A stretch of DNA of 64,000 bases, from positions 124,001 through 188,000 of the forward strand of contig JAUSLV010000026.1 of assembly GCA_030645495.1 (NCBI GenBank), in the 5' to 3' direction. Each line of letters opens with the position of its first letter. Position 1 is the stretch's first letter. This stretch comes from Actinomycetota bacterium. Its GTDB lineage: Bacteria > Actinomycetota > Acidimicrobiia > Acidimicrobiales > Ilumatobacteraceae. Positions 43,648 to 52,044 of this stretch are shown here, piece after piece. A model generated the notes under the pieces. It saw nothing but the letters and a program-made list of their open reading frames with translations. It searched no databases and was not told the origin of the DNA. A program made the translations under genes and the position numbers.

Positions 43648-44415
43648 TTACGCACCGACGGCGTGGTAGCCGCCGTCGACGTGCACGATCTCGCCGGTGG
43701 TGGCCGGGAACCAGTCGCTGAGCAGGGCCACACATGCCTTGGCGACGGCCGAGCTGTCGGTGACGTCCCAACCGAGCGGCGAGCGGTCGTCCCAGATGTC
43801 CTCGAACTTCTTGAACCCGGGGATGCTCTTGGCCGCGATCGTTTTCACCGGGCCGGCAGCCACGAGGTTGCTGCGGATGCCACGCGGGCCGAGGTCGCGG
43901 GCGAGATAGCGGCTGACGCTCTCGAGCGCCGACTTGGCGACGCCCATCCAGTTGTAGGCCGGCCAGGCGACCGTGTTGTCGAAGTCGAGGCCCACGAACG
44001 CACCACCGTTGGTCATCAGCGGAGCGAACGCCTCGGCCAACGCCTTCAGCGAGTAGGCGCTGACGTGCATCGCGACACTCACGTCGGCCCACTGCGGAGC
44101 GAGGAAGTCTTCGCCCAGGCACGCCTCCGGCGCGAAGCCGATGCTGTGCAGCACGCCATCCACCCGGCCCCACTTGGCGGCGAGCGCCTCGCGCACGCTC
44201 ACCAGATGGTCGGTGTTGGTGACGTCGAGCTCATACACGTCGACCGGTTGCGGCAGCTTGCGGCCAGTGCGCTCGGTGAGGCTGAGCGCCCTGCCCGCGC
44301 CGGTGAGCACGATGTTGGCGCCCTCCTGCTGCGCCAGCACGGCCACGCCGTAGGCGAGCGAGGCATCCGTGAGGACGCCGGTGATCACGATGTTCTTGCC
44401 GTCGAGCAGACCCAT
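43648..44415 (-). CDS. fabI: Enoyl-[acyl-carrier-protein] reductase, InhA/FabI type
   Basis: 255 residues, short-chain dehydrogenase fold. The sequence follows mycobacterial InhA closely in key blocks: GLLDGKNIVITGVLTDASLA, VLHSIGFAPE, HVSAYSLKALAEA, PAYNWMGVAKSALES (catalytic Tyr and Lys), GIRSNLVAAGPVKTIAA, and PLGWDVTDSSAVAK. It reduces trans-2-enoyl-ACP with NADH in fatty-acid elongation and is the expected isoniazid/triclosan target class. A TACGCT -10 lies 7 nt from the ATG (44423-44428 on the minus strand), so the mRNA is leaderless. Confidence 0.95.
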   Translation of the reverse strand: MGLLDGKNIVITGVLTDASLAYGVAVLAQQEGANIVLTGAGRALSLTERTGRKLPQPVDVYELDVTNTDHLVSVREALAAKWGRVDGVLHSIGFAPEACLGEDFLAPQWADVSVAMHVSAYSLKALAEAFAPLMTNGGAFVGLDFDNTVAWPAYNWMGVAKSALESVSRYLARDLGPRGIRSNLVAAGPVKTIAAKSIPGFKKFEDIWDDRSPLGWDVTDSSAVAKACVALLSDWFPATTGEIVHVDGGYHAVGA

Positions 44416-44488
44416 GCAGGGCAGCGTAATCGGCGGCGAGGGGCGCGCGGCCTTCTCGCTCGCGGGGGCGGTATGTAAAGCTGGCCGA

Positions 44489-45226
44489 ATGCGTATTGGG
44501 ATCTTGGGAGGCACCGGTCCGGCGGGGAGCGCGCTGGCAGCGCGGCTCGCGTCGATCGGGTTCGAGGCAGTCATCGGGTCGCGGTCGAAGTACCGCGCGA
44601 TGGAGGCTCGTGACAGCCAAGTGGAGAAGTGGCCCGACCTCGCGCCGCTGCTGTCGTACGGCGACAACGCCGCAGCCGCGGATTGCGAGATCGTCGTGAT
44701 CGCCACGCCGTGGGACTCGGCTGCCACCACCGCTCAGGAGAACGAAGCGGCGCTGGCCGGCAAGATCGTCGTCAGCATGGCCAACGCGCTGGTGCGCGTG
44801 GGCAAGGAGTTTCAGCCGCTCGTGCCGCCGCGTGGCAGTGTGGCCGCGCACGTGCAGGCGGCCGTGCCGAGGTGTCGCGTGGTTGCTGCCTTCCACCACC
44901 TGCCGGCCACCGAACTGGGCCACATCGGCGAGCCGATCGACAGCGACGTGCTGATCTGCGGCGATGATCCGGCCGCGGTGAAGACCATGAGCGAGATCAT
45001 CTCCAAGATTCCCGGTTGTCGTCCGCTCGATGCCGGCGAACTGTCGAATGCCACGGCGATCGAGGCGTTCACCGCGGTAATGCTGCAGCTGAACGTGCGG
45101 TACAAGACACGTGTGGCGCCAAAGCTCACGGGTATCAAGGGCGATCCTCGTCAGGCCAAGGAAGACGCCAAGGTGGCGGCCAAGGCGGCGCCCAAGCCCG
45201 CTGAGGCGGTAGCGTCGCCGGCGTGA
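44489..45226 (+). CDS. F420H2:NADP+ oxidoreductase-like protein (NpdG family)
   Basis: 245 residues. The N-terminal NADP-binding loop GILGGTGPAGSALAARLA (about 4-21) with IGSRSKYRA after strand 2, then IVVIATPWDSA, and VAAFHHLPATEL match the NpdG/Fno family that passes hydride between F420 and NADP. A C-terminal Lys/Ala-rich tail of about 25 residues is extra. If correct, the cell uses coenzyme F420. Ketopantoate or pyrroline reductase relatives are less likely. It is divergent from fabI (73 bp), and its end overlaps the mshC start. Confidence 0.82.
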   Translation: MRIGILGGTGPAGSALAARLASIGFEAVIGSRSKYRAMEARDSQVEKWPDLAPLLSYGDNAAAADCEIVVIATPWDSAATTAQENEAALAGKIVVSMANALVRVGKEFQPLVPPRGSVAAHVQAAVPRCRVVAAFHHLPATELGHIGEPIDSDVLICGDDPAAVKTMSEIISKIPGCRPLDAGELSNATAIEAFTAVMLQLNVRYKTRVAPKLTGIKGDPRQAKEDAKVAAKAAPKPAEAVASPA

Positions 45227-46344
45227 CGATGCGCTTGTACGACACCGCCCGCCGAGCTGTGGTGCCGTTCGAACCCGGGCCGGAAGTGCTGATGTACACC
45301 TGCGGCATCACGCCGTACGACGCCACCCACTTGGGCCACGCGTCCACGTTCATCGCCTACGACGTGCTACAGCGGCGCCTCATCGACAAGGGCCACACGG
45401 TGAAGTGTGTGCGCAACGTCACCGATGTCGACGACCCGCTGTTCGCCAAGGCTCGCGAACTGGGCGTGCACTACCTCGACCTGGCTGCGGGCGAGGAAGC
45501 TCGCTTCGAGCGCGACATGGAGGCGCTGCATGCCCTCCCGACACACAGCTCACCGCGTGCGTCGAGCGCGATCCCCGACATCCGCGGCTTCATCGGGCTG
45601 GTGCTCGACCGTGGCTTCGCGTACGAAGCTGGTGGCAGCGTCTACTTCGACGTGTCGAAGTTCCCCACCTTCGGCTCGATCAGCAACTACTCCGACGAGC
45701 AGATGATCGAGTTCGCCCGCCAGCGTGGCGGCAACGTCGACGACCCGAACAAGCGTCACCCGCTCGACTTCGTGCTGTGGCACCCCTCGCTGCCCGACGA
45801 ACCCAGCTGGGACACGATGTGGGGTTCGGGTCGGCCAGGCTGGCACATCGAGTGCAGCGCCCTCGCGCTGCGCGAGCTGGGCACCACGATCGATCTCCAC
45901 GGCGGCGGCAGCGACCTGATCTTTCCGCACCACGAGTGCGAACGTGCCCAGAGCGAAGCCGCCACCGGCCAGCCGTTCGTGAAGCACTGGATGCACGTGG
46001 CGATGGTGTTCATGAATGGCCAGAAGATGTCGAAGAGCCTCGGCAACCTCGTGTTCGTGGATGCGCTCCGCAAGGAATGGGACCCGCGTGCGATCCGTCT
46101 GGCGATCATCGAGCACCACTACCGCAAGGAGTGGGAGTGGGACGACACGCTGATGCCGCGCAACGCCGCTCGGGTGCAGGCATGGAGTGCTGCGCCGAAG
46201 GTGGAGGACGGTGTCATCAGCGAGGTGCGCGCCGCACTCGACGAAGACCTCGACACGCCGAGCGCGCTGGCGCTCATCGACGATGCTGTCGCCTCGGGCC
46301 ATGGTGTGCACGACGCTGCCGCCCTCCTCGGCGTGCTGCTCTAG
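45223..46344 (+). CDS. mshC: Mycothiol ligase MshC (cysteine:GlcN-Ins ligase)
   Basis: 373 residues, somewhat shorter than the usual 410. The CysS-like fold carries the MshC-specific CGITPYDATHLGHA (zinc Cys27, HLGH 36-39) in place of CysS CGPTVYD, with NVTDVDDPL, zinc ligands in HIECSALAL and FPHHECERAQSEA, and KMSKS at about 267-271. It joins cysteine to GlcN-Ins in mycothiol synthesis. The GTG start overlaps the upstream stop and is 7 nt after TAGCGT (45210-45215), so it can also be transcribed as a leaderless mRNA. Confidence 0.93.
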   Translation: MTMRLYDTARRAVVPFEPGPEVLMYTCGITPYDATHLGHASTFIAYDVLQRRLIDKGHTVKCVRNVTDVDDPLFAKARELGVHYLDLAAGEEARFERDMEALHALPTHSSPRASSAIPDIRGFIGLVLDRGFAYEAGGSVYFDVSKFPTFGSISNYSDEQMIEFARQRGGNVDDPNKRHPLDFVLWHPSLPDEPSWDTMWGSGRPGWHIECSALALRELGTTIDLHGGGSDLIFPHHECERAQSEAATGQPFVKHWMHVAMVFMNGQKMSKSLGNLVFVDALRKEWDPRAIRLAIIEHHYRKEWEWDDTLMPRNAARVQAWSAAPKVEDGVISEVRAALDEDLDTPSALALIDDAVASGHGVHDAAALLGVLL

Positions 46345-46386
46345 CTGCCCTATCGCCCGGCCGCGTGGCCGACTATGCTGCCGGCC

Positions 46387-46413
46387 ATGCCGATCTTGGG
46401 GAACGGTCGATGA
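46387..46413 (+). CDS. Leaderless 8-codon ORF coupled to plsC (MPILGNGR)
   Basis: ATG 46387 follows TATGCT (46374-46379) by 7 nt, exactly the spacing of the leaderless genes in this window, so the transcript probably begins at this ATG. It encodes MPILGNGR and stops in TGA 46411-46413, overlapping the plsC ATG (46410) as ATGA. A ribosome loaded on the leaderless start would be delivered to plsC by termination-reinitiation. The alternative is that GGGGAA (46398-46403) is simply a ribosome site in a short leader. Confidence 0.45.
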   Translation: MPILGNGR

Positions 46414-47159
46414 GCGCGCAAGGTGCCGGAAAGGCGCAGACGCGAGTGCGTCGGGTCGCGCGTCCGATCTCCACCAAGCTGTGGCGCTTCCACCTGGAGG
46501 GGTTCGAGCGGCTGCCTGCTGAAGGGCCGGCGATCCTGTGCCCCAACCACGTCAGCTTCCTCGACAGCGCATTCGTGATGTTGCACGTGCCGCGCAACAT
46601 CAGCTTCGTCGGCAAGGCCGAGTACATGGACTCGTGGAAGACGAAGTTCCTGTTCCCGGCGATGGGCATGATCCCGATCGATCGCGCGGGCGGCGACAAG
46701 AGCCAGGCCGCGCTCGACACTGCCGAACGGGTGCTGCGCCGAGGCGAACTGTTCGGCATCTTCCCTGAAGGCACTCGCAGCCGCGACGGGTACTTGTACA
46801 AGGGTCGCACGGGCGCCGCACGGCTGGCGCTGAAAGTGGGCTGCCCGATCTTCCCCGTGGGCGTGGTGGGCACCCGCGAGATCCAGCCGCCCGACGCCAA
46901 GGCGCCGAAGCTGCGGATGGACTGTTCGATCAAGATCGGCCGCCCGATCAACGTGCACCGCTACCGCAACCGAGGGGGCGAAGAGCACCTGCTGCTGCGC
47001 CAGATCACCGACGAGCTGATGTTCGAGATCCGCGAGCTCACCGGGCAGCAGTATCGCAACGTGTACGCCGGCACAGTGGCCGAGACCGAGCCCACCATCG
47101 CGGCCCGCGTGGGCACGGTGGCCGACCTTGTCGATGAACGCGTGCTGGCCAGCGCCTGA
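46410..47159 (+). CDS. 1-acyl-sn-glycerol-3-phosphate acyltransferase (PlsC family)
   Basis: 249 residues. The acyltransferase blocks NHVSFLDSAF (HX4D, about 46-55), FVGKAEY, MGMIPIDRAGGDKSQ, FPEGTRSRDG (about 118-127) and a late FPVGVVGTREI are intact. It acylates lysophosphatidic acid or a related acceptor at the inner membrane. No strong membrane helix, only a hydrophobic patch. Residues 215-249 form a C-terminal extension ending in VADLVDERVLASA. It is preceded by a possible leaderless leader ORF and followed by thrS. Confidence 0.92.
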   Translation: MSAQGAGKAQTRVRRVARPISTKLWRFHLEGFERLPAEGPAILCPNHVSFLDSAFVMLHVPRNISFVGKAEYMDSWKTKFLFPAMGMIPIDRAGGDKSQAALDTAERVLRRGELFGIFPEGTRSRDGYLYKGRTGAARLALKVGCPIFPVGVVGTREIQPPDAKAPKLRMDCSIKIGRPINVHRYRNRGGEEHLLLRQITDELMFEIRELTGQQYRNVYAGTVAETEPTIAARVGTVADLVDERVLASA

Positions 47160-47233
47160 GCGCGCGATCCAGCACTGCAACCGGCTTGAAATCCGGGGCC
47201 GCCGTGAGGGGTCGACCGTAGACTGAGCGGCCT

Positions 47234-49207
47234 ATGGCCGAGATCACGATTTCACTCCCAGACGGTTCGCAGCGCACGCTCCCCGAGGGCGCCACTGCGA
47301 CCACCCTGGCGGAATCGATCGGCAGCCGCCTGGCCAAGGCTGCAGTCGCGGCGGTCGTCGACGGCGCCGAGGCCGACCTCGGCAACCCGCTGCCCGCCGG
47401 CTCGACGGTGGCGATCATCACCGCCGACAGCGATGCCGGGCGTCATGTGCTGCGCCATTCCACGGCCCATGTGCTGGCCCAGGCCGTGGTGCGGCTGTTC
47501 CCCGGTGCCAAGTACTCCATCGGCCCGGCGATCAACGACGGCTTCTACTACGACTTCGAGCTGCCCGACGGGCGCACGTTCAACGAGGCCGACCTGGCGA
47601 CGATCGACGCCGAGATGCGCACGATCATCAAGGCCGACCAGCCGTTCGTACGCGCCGAGTTGCCGGCCGCGGAAGCGCTGAAGGTGTTCGCCGACCAGTC
47701 GTACAAGTGCGAGATCATCCAGCGCGTCAGCACCGGCGCGGCCGACAATGACGACACCGGCGAGATCGGCAGCGGCGAGACGATCAGCGTGTACCGCAAC
47801 ACGCCCGAGTTCGTGGACCTGTGCCGCGGCCCGCACGTGCCCAGCACCAGCAAACTGGGCCACTTCAAGCTGATGAAGGTGGCCGGCGCCTACTGGCGCG
47901 GCAACGAGAAGGGCCCGATGCTGCAGCGCATCTACGGCACCGCCTGGGAGAGCAAGACGGCCCTCGAAGAGCACCTGCACCGCCTGGAGGAAGCCGAGAA
48001 GCGCGACCACCGCAAGCTGGCCACCGAACTCGACCTGCTCAGCTTCCCCACCGAACTCGGTGGCGGCCTGGCCGTGTGGCACCCCAAAGGCGCGATCGTG
48101 CGCAAGCTGATGGAGGACTACAGCCGCGAGCGCCACACCAACGGTGGCTACCAGTTCGTGTTCACGCCGCATCTGGCCAACGCCAACCTGTTCGAGACCA
48201 GCGGCCACCTCGGCTGGTACAAGGACGGCATGTACCCGCCGATGGAGATGGACAACGGCACGTACTACATGAAGCCGATGAACTGCCCGATGCACTGCCT
48301 GATCTTCCGCAGCCGTCAGCGCAGCTACCGCGAGCTGCCGCTGCGCCTGTTCGAGCTGGGCAACGTGTACCGCTACGAGCGCGCCGGCACGCTGCACGGC
48401 CTGATGCGCATCCGTGGCTTCACGCAGGACGACAGCCACATCTTCTGCACGCGCGAGCAGGCGGCCGACGAGATCAAGTCGCTGCTCGACTTCGTGATCA
48501 GCGTGCTGAAGGCGTTCGGCTTCACCGAGTTCACGGCCAACCTGTCCACGAAGGATCCGCTGAAGTACGCCGGCGACGACGATGCCTGGGATGCCGCCAC
48601 TGATGCCTTGCGGGCAGCGCTGGAGAGCTACGGCCTCGACTACAAGATCAAGGCGGGCGACGCCGCCTTCTACGGCCCGAAGATCGACATCGACGTGAAG
48701 GATGCGATCGGCCGCACGTGGCAGCTCAGCACGATCCAGTACGACTTCAACCTGCCCGAACGGTTCGAGCTGGAATACGTGGGCGCCGACAGCGGCCGCC
48801 ACCGCCCGATCATGCTGCACCGCGCCCTGTTCGGCTCGATCGAGCGCTTCTTCGGCGTGCTCATCGAGCACTACGCCGGTGCGTTCCCCACCTGGATGGC
48901 GCCGCTGCAGGCCCGCGTGCTGCCCGTCGCCACCGCCCACCAGGCGTACGCCGAGCAGGTGGTGCAGCGGCTACAGGCCGAGGGCTTCCGTGTCGATCTC
49001 GACGACGCCAGCGACCAGCTGGGCAAGCGGATTCGCACCGCCAAGATGCAGAAGATCCCGTACGTGCTGGTGGTGGGCGATGACGACGTTCTCGGCACCA
49101 CGTTGGGCGTCAACCCTCGTGGTGGCGACGTGGAGCGTGGTGTCGGCCTCGACGAGTTCGTGCGCCGCGCTCATGGCGAGGTCGCGTCGCAGCTCGCCAA
49201 CGTGTGA
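47234..49207 (+). CDS. thrS: Threonyl-tRNA synthetase
   Basis: 657 residues, full length. An N-terminal TGS domain (EITISLPDGSQRTLPEGATA) and the second additional domain (HVLRHSTAHVLAQAV) are followed by the class II core: motif 2 FELGNVYRYERAGTLHGLMRIRGFTQDD, the zinc Cys in KPMNCPMHCL, and motif 3 HRALFGSIERFFGVLIEHY, with an anticodon-binding domain at the C-terminus. Editing-site residues HxxxH and the later cysteine are present. A TAGACT -10 (47219-47224) ends 9 nt before ATG, so any leader is only a few bases. Confidence 0.98.
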   Translation: MAEITISLPDGSQRTLPEGATATTLAESIGSRLAKAAVAAVVDGAEADLGNPLPAGSTVAIITADSDAGRHVLRHSTAHVLAQAVVRLFPGAKYSIGPAINDGFYYDFELPDGRTFNEADLATIDAEMRTIIKADQPFVRAELPAAEALKVFADQSYKCEIIQRVSTGAADNDDTGEIGSGETISVYRNTPEFVDLCRGPHVPSTSKLGHFKLMKVAGAYWRGNEKGPMLQRIYGTAWESKTALEEHLHRLEEAEKRDHRKLATELDLLSFPTELGGGLAVWHPKGAIVRKLMEDYSRERHTNGGYQFVFTPHLANANLFETSGHLGWYKDGMYPPMEMDNGTYYMKPMNCPMHCLIFRSRQRSYRELPLRLFELGNVYRYERAGTLHGLMRIRGFTQDDSHIFCTREQAADEIKSLLDFVISVLKAFGFTEFTANLSTKDPLKYAGDDDAWDAATDALRAALESYGLDYKIKAGDAAFYGPKIDIDVKDAIGRTWQLSTIQYDFNLPERFELEYVGADSGRHRPIMLHRALFGSIERFFGVLIEHYAGAFPTWMAPLQARVLPVATAHQAYAEQVVQRLQAEGFRVDLDDASDQLGKRIRTAKMQKIPYVLVVGDDDVLGTTLGVNPRGGDVERGVGLDEFVRRAHGEVASQLANV

Positions 49208-49224
49208 CGAGCGCCACCCGCTCG
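49208..49224. terminator. Bidirectional terminator hairpin
   Basis: CGAGCG (49208-49213) and CGCTCG (49219-49224) around a CCACC loop, immediately after the thrS stop and before the convergent CAP-protein stop at 49229. No T-tract. Confidence 0.55.
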
Positions 49225-49228
49225 GCGC

Positions 49229-49909
49229 TCAGGGGCAGAGGTTGCCCACGCCGTACACGCGCCACGAGCCATCGGGCGACGTGGCGGTGACGAACGCCAA
49301 CGCGATCTTGCTGACCGAGGGCCAGGTGAGGATCTCGTAGTGCTTCGGGTGGTCGTAGTCGTTGCTGCGACTGTTGAACCAATTGGTGATGATCGACGCT
49401 GGTGCGTTGGCGTTGACAGGCTGTGCGGTGTTGCCCACATAGCCCGCCACTTGGAAGCCACAGTCGGCGCTGTCGTGGCTGAGCGCCCCGTTGACGGCCA
49501 GCTGGTGCGCCCACGCGCAGGCCTTGGCGTCACCCATCAGGCTGAGGGCGCCAAGGCCGACACCGGCGCGCACGTCGTTGATGCTGGTCAGCGACCATGT
49601 GGTGCAGCCGCTGATGGTGAGTGCCGGAGTGGGTGCAGTGGCGGCGGGCGCGGTGCCCTTCGGCGCGGTGGTGGCCACAGTGGTGCTGACGATGGACGAG
49701 GTCGACGACGAGGAGGAGGTGGACGAGTTGGTGGACGATGTGTCCGACTCGTCGCTGGTGATGTCCGACTCGTCGCTGGTGAGGGTGGAATCCGCTTGGG
49801 CGGACGACGTGTCGGCGTCGTCGTCGCCGGTCGTCACGATCACGGAAAGGCCGGCCAGCACCAGTACGGCGAGGCCGGCGAACATCCAGTGTCGAGGGGT
49901 GGTGGTCAC
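49229..49909 (-). CDS. Secreted CAP/SCP-domain protein
   Basis: 226 residues. A membrane helix (about 9-26, FAGLAVLVLAGLSVIVTT) anchors a Ser/Thr/Asp stalk (30-95) and a C-terminal CAP domain with NDVRAGVGLGALSL, ACAWAHQLAVNGALSHDSADCGF, NWFNSRSNDYDHPKHYEIL and GSWRVYGVGNLCP. Cysteines at the domain start and end (SGCTTW, NLCP) likely bridge. Bacterial CAP proteins are extracellular and often cell-wall-associated; activity is undefined. The GTG start has AGGAG upstream. The stalk DNA holds a tandem 21-nt duplication (49741-49782). Confidence 0.82.
   Translation of the reverse strand: MTTTPRHWMFAGLAVLVLAGLSVIVTTGDDDADTSSAQADSTLTSDESDITSDESDTSSTNSSTSSSSSTSSIVSTTVATTAPKGTAPAATAPTPALTISGCTTWSLTSINDVRAGVGLGALSLMGDAKACAWAHQLAVNGALSHDSADCGFQVAGYVGNTAQPVNANAPASIITNWFNSRSNDYDHPKHYEILTWPSVSKIALAFVTATSPDGSWRVYGVGNLCP
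49741..49782. repeat. Tandem 21-nt duplication in CAP-protein stalk
   Basis: Two exact, adjacent copies of a 21-nt unit (49741-49761 and 49762-49782) encode the repeated heptad TSDESD(I/T) in the Ser/Asp stalk. In-frame length variation by slippage is expected here. Confidence 0.9.
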
Positions 49910-50013
49910 GTGGGGCTCCTGAGGTGCTCGTGCATGGCGAAGCCTGACACCAATTCGGCCCCGGTGCCGGTCGCGGCCGCGTAACTGCGCTGCCCTGCGG
50001 CTAATTTCACCGT

Positions 50014-50520
50014 GTGACACAACTCGATCGCATCTGGAACGGCTGGCGCTCGCAGTACGTCAACGAATCGGGCGGCCGTGCGCCCGACGACACCGGCAGC
50101 GTGTTCACCCGCATCCTGGCTGCGGGCCTGTCCGACGAAGCGGCCAACATCGTGCACCGTGGCATTCACACGTTCGCGATCCTCAATGCCTTCCCGTACA
50201 CCTCGGGCCACCTGATGGTGTTGCCGTACCGCGAGATCGGTGCGCTGGAGGAGCTGACGGCCGACGAGACCGCCGAGCTGTGGCCGATGGTCACCGACGC
50301 CGTGCGGGCCGTGAAGGCGGCCTATCAGCCGGGTGGCGTGAACGTGGGCATCAACCTCGGGCGTGCGGCCGGGGGCAGCATCAGTGAACACCTGCACGTG
50401 CACGTGGTGCCGCGCTGGACGGGCGACGGCAACTTCATGACCGCGATCGCCGAGGCGCGCACGCTGCCCGAGCCGCTGTCGCTGTCGGCGGCCAAGCTGC
50501 GCGCGGTGTGGTCCGCATGA
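50014..50520 (+). CDS. HIT-family AP4A phosphorylase-like protein
   Basis: 168 residues. The histidine triad is HLHVHVVP (about 129-136), with NAFPYTSGHLMVLPYR upstream and RWTGDGNFM downstream, matching the actinobacterial HIT proteins related to Rv2613c, a diadenosine tetraphosphate phosphorylase. It degrades Ap4A or related stress nucleotides in the cytoplasm. The gene next to thrS mirrors the mycobacterial order. The GTG start is 6 nt after TAATTT (50002-50007), leaderless type. Confidence 0.9.
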   Translation: MTQLDRIWNGWRSQYVNESGGRAPDDTGSVFTRILAAGLSDEAANIVHRGIHTFAILNAFPYTSGHLMVLPYREIGALEELTADETAELWPMVTDAVRAVKAAYQPGGVNVGINLGRAAGGSISEHLHVHVVPRWTGDGNFMTAIAEARTLPEPLSLSAAKLRAVWSA

Positions 50521-51008
50521 GCCTGGTGGTGCGGCCGTACGCAGCAGGCGACGATGCACGGGCGGCCGGTGCGATCGTGCAACAGGCGTACTTCGCGCTG
50601 CCCGGCTACCCGCGCGACGACGAGTACGACGAGGTCCTCGGTGCCGTCGCCCAGCGCGCCGCCGAGACGGAGGTGCTGGTCGGCGTGCTCGACGGCCGGC
50701 TGGTGGCGTGCCTCACGTACGTGCCGGATCAACACAGCCCGCACGCCGAGTTCGACGACGACGGGGCGGCCAGCTTCCGCTACTTCGGTGTCGACCCGTC
50801 GGTGCAGGGCACGGGCGTGGGGGAGGCGATGGTGCAGTGGTGCCTCGATCGCGCCCGTGGCGACGGCCGCGCCCGCATGCGCATCCACACGCTGGAGACG
50901 ATGCCCGCGGCCCAGCGGCTGTACCTGCGGATGGGCTTCGAGCGCGACACCGACCACGACGAGGACTGGGACGGCATCAAGGGCCTGGCCTTCGTGTACC
51001 ACCTCTGA
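50517..51008 (+). CDS. GNAT-family N-acetyltransferase
   Basis: 163 residues. The acetyl-CoA loop is FRYFGVDPSVQGTGVGEAMVQ (V-x-x-x-x-Q/R-G-x-G/V-x-G type, about 83-103), followed by AAQRLYLRMGFERDTDHDEDW typical of the fourth GNAT motif. Substrate unknown. It overlaps the HIT gene as ATGA, so the two are co-translated. The start was placed at the overlap because upstream residues (MVR) are not part of the GNAT fold. Confidence 0.9.
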   Translation: MSLVVRPYAAGDDARAAGAIVQQAYFALPGYPRDDEYDEVLGAVAQRAAETEVLVGVLDGRLVACLTYVPDQHSPHAEFDDDGAASFRYFGVDPSVQGTGVGEAMVQWCLDRARGDGRARMRIHTLETMPAAQRLYLRMGFERDTDHDEDWDGIKGLAFVYHL

Positions 51009-51050
51009 GCCCCATCTGCACAGGGCCGCGCCCCGTGGGAGACTGCTGCC

Positions 51051-52028
51051 ATGCGAGCCGTAGTCCTGCACTCCCACGGTGGCCCAGAGGTACTCACGAT
51101 CGAGGAGGTCGCCGATCCGGTGCCCGGCCCCGACGAAGTGGTGGTGCGCATCGCGGCCACAGCCCTCAACCGTGCCGACCTGCTGCAGCGGATGGGGCTC
51201 TACGCCGACCCACGTGGCCTTGCGCAGGAGATCCCCGGGCTGGAGTTCGCCGGCACGGTGGAATCGGTGGGCGAGCGGTCGCGGATGTGGCGCGTGGGCG
51301 ACAGGGTGATGGGCATCGAGGCCGGTGGTGCCTACGCCCAACGGATCGCCACCCACGAGCGCCAGTTGCTGGCCGTGCCCGCCGACATCGAGCTCGTGGA
51401 CGCGGCCGCGATCCCCGAGGTGTTCCTCACCGCGTGGGATGCGCTCGTGCTGCAAGGTGGCCTCACCAGCGGCAGGTGGGCGTTGGTGCACGCCGGTGCC
51501 AGCGGCGTGGGCACCGCGGCGATCCAGATCGCAAAGGCGATCGGCGCACGAGTAGCCGTCACGGTGTCCGCCGGGAAGGCCGCGCTGTGCCGCGAACTCG
51601 GTGCCGACCTCGTGCTGCAACGCTCGCCGCACGACTGGCTGGCCGACGCCACAGCGGCGGTGGGGGCCGGCTTCGACACGGTGCTCGACGTGATCGGCGG
51701 CGAGGAGGTGGACCGCAACCTGCAGGCAGTGGCGCCCAAGGGCACGATCGTGCAGGTGGGGCTGATGGGCGGCGGCCGCACGCAGGTGAACGTGGGGCTA
51801 CTGCTGACAAAACGCGCGCACTGGGTGGGCACCACGCTGCGCACCCGCCCGATCGAGGAGAAGGCCGCAGTCACCCGCAAGTTCGCCGCCGAGATGCTGC
51901 CGCTGTTCGGCACCGGCGCGCTGCGCCCCGTGATCGACTGCCGCTTCCCGTTCGAGCAGATCGGCGAGGCGCACCGGCTGATGGAGAGCAACGCCAATGC
52001 CGGCAAGATCGTGATCGAGATGCCGTAA
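51051..52028 (+). CDS. NADPH:quinone oxidoreductase-like MDR protein
   Basis: 325 residues, zinc-independent medium-chain dehydrogenase. Marks are MRAVVLHSHGGPEVLTIEEV, NRADLLQRMGLYADP, LEFAGTVESVG, and the nucleotide loop HAGASGVGTAAIQIAKAIGA (about 149-168), matching PIG3/quinone oxidoreductase relatives. It would reduce quinones or enones with NADPH. GAGACT (51039-51044) sits at the leaderless spacing from the ATG but lacks the first T of TANNNT. Convergent with the molybdoenzyme gene 16 nt downstream. Confidence 0.92.
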   Translation: MRAVVLHSHGGPEVLTIEEVADPVPGPDEVVVRIAATALNRADLLQRMGLYADPRGLAQEIPGLEFAGTVESVGERSRMWRVGDRVMGIEAGGAYAQRIATHERQLLAVPADIELVDAAAIPEVFLTAWDALVLQGGLTSGRWALVHAGASGVGTAAIQIAKAIGARVAVTVSAGKAALCRELGADLVLQRSPHDWLADATAAVGAGFDTVLDVIGGEEVDRNLQAVAPKGTIVQVGLMGGGRTQVNVGLLLTKRAHWVGTTLRTRPIEEKAAVTRKFAAEMLPLFGTGALRPVIDCRFPFEQIGEAHRLMESNANAGKIVIEMP

Positions 52029-52044
52029 CGGTGGCGGGTCGCGC

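Noticed and set aside
47180-47215. Sequence resembling a tRNA-Ser(UGA) anticodon arm (CCGG-CTTGAAAT-CCGG) before thrS
   Set aside because: The short palindrome and loop can arise by chance; no acceptor stem, D-arm or intact T-arm is found around it.
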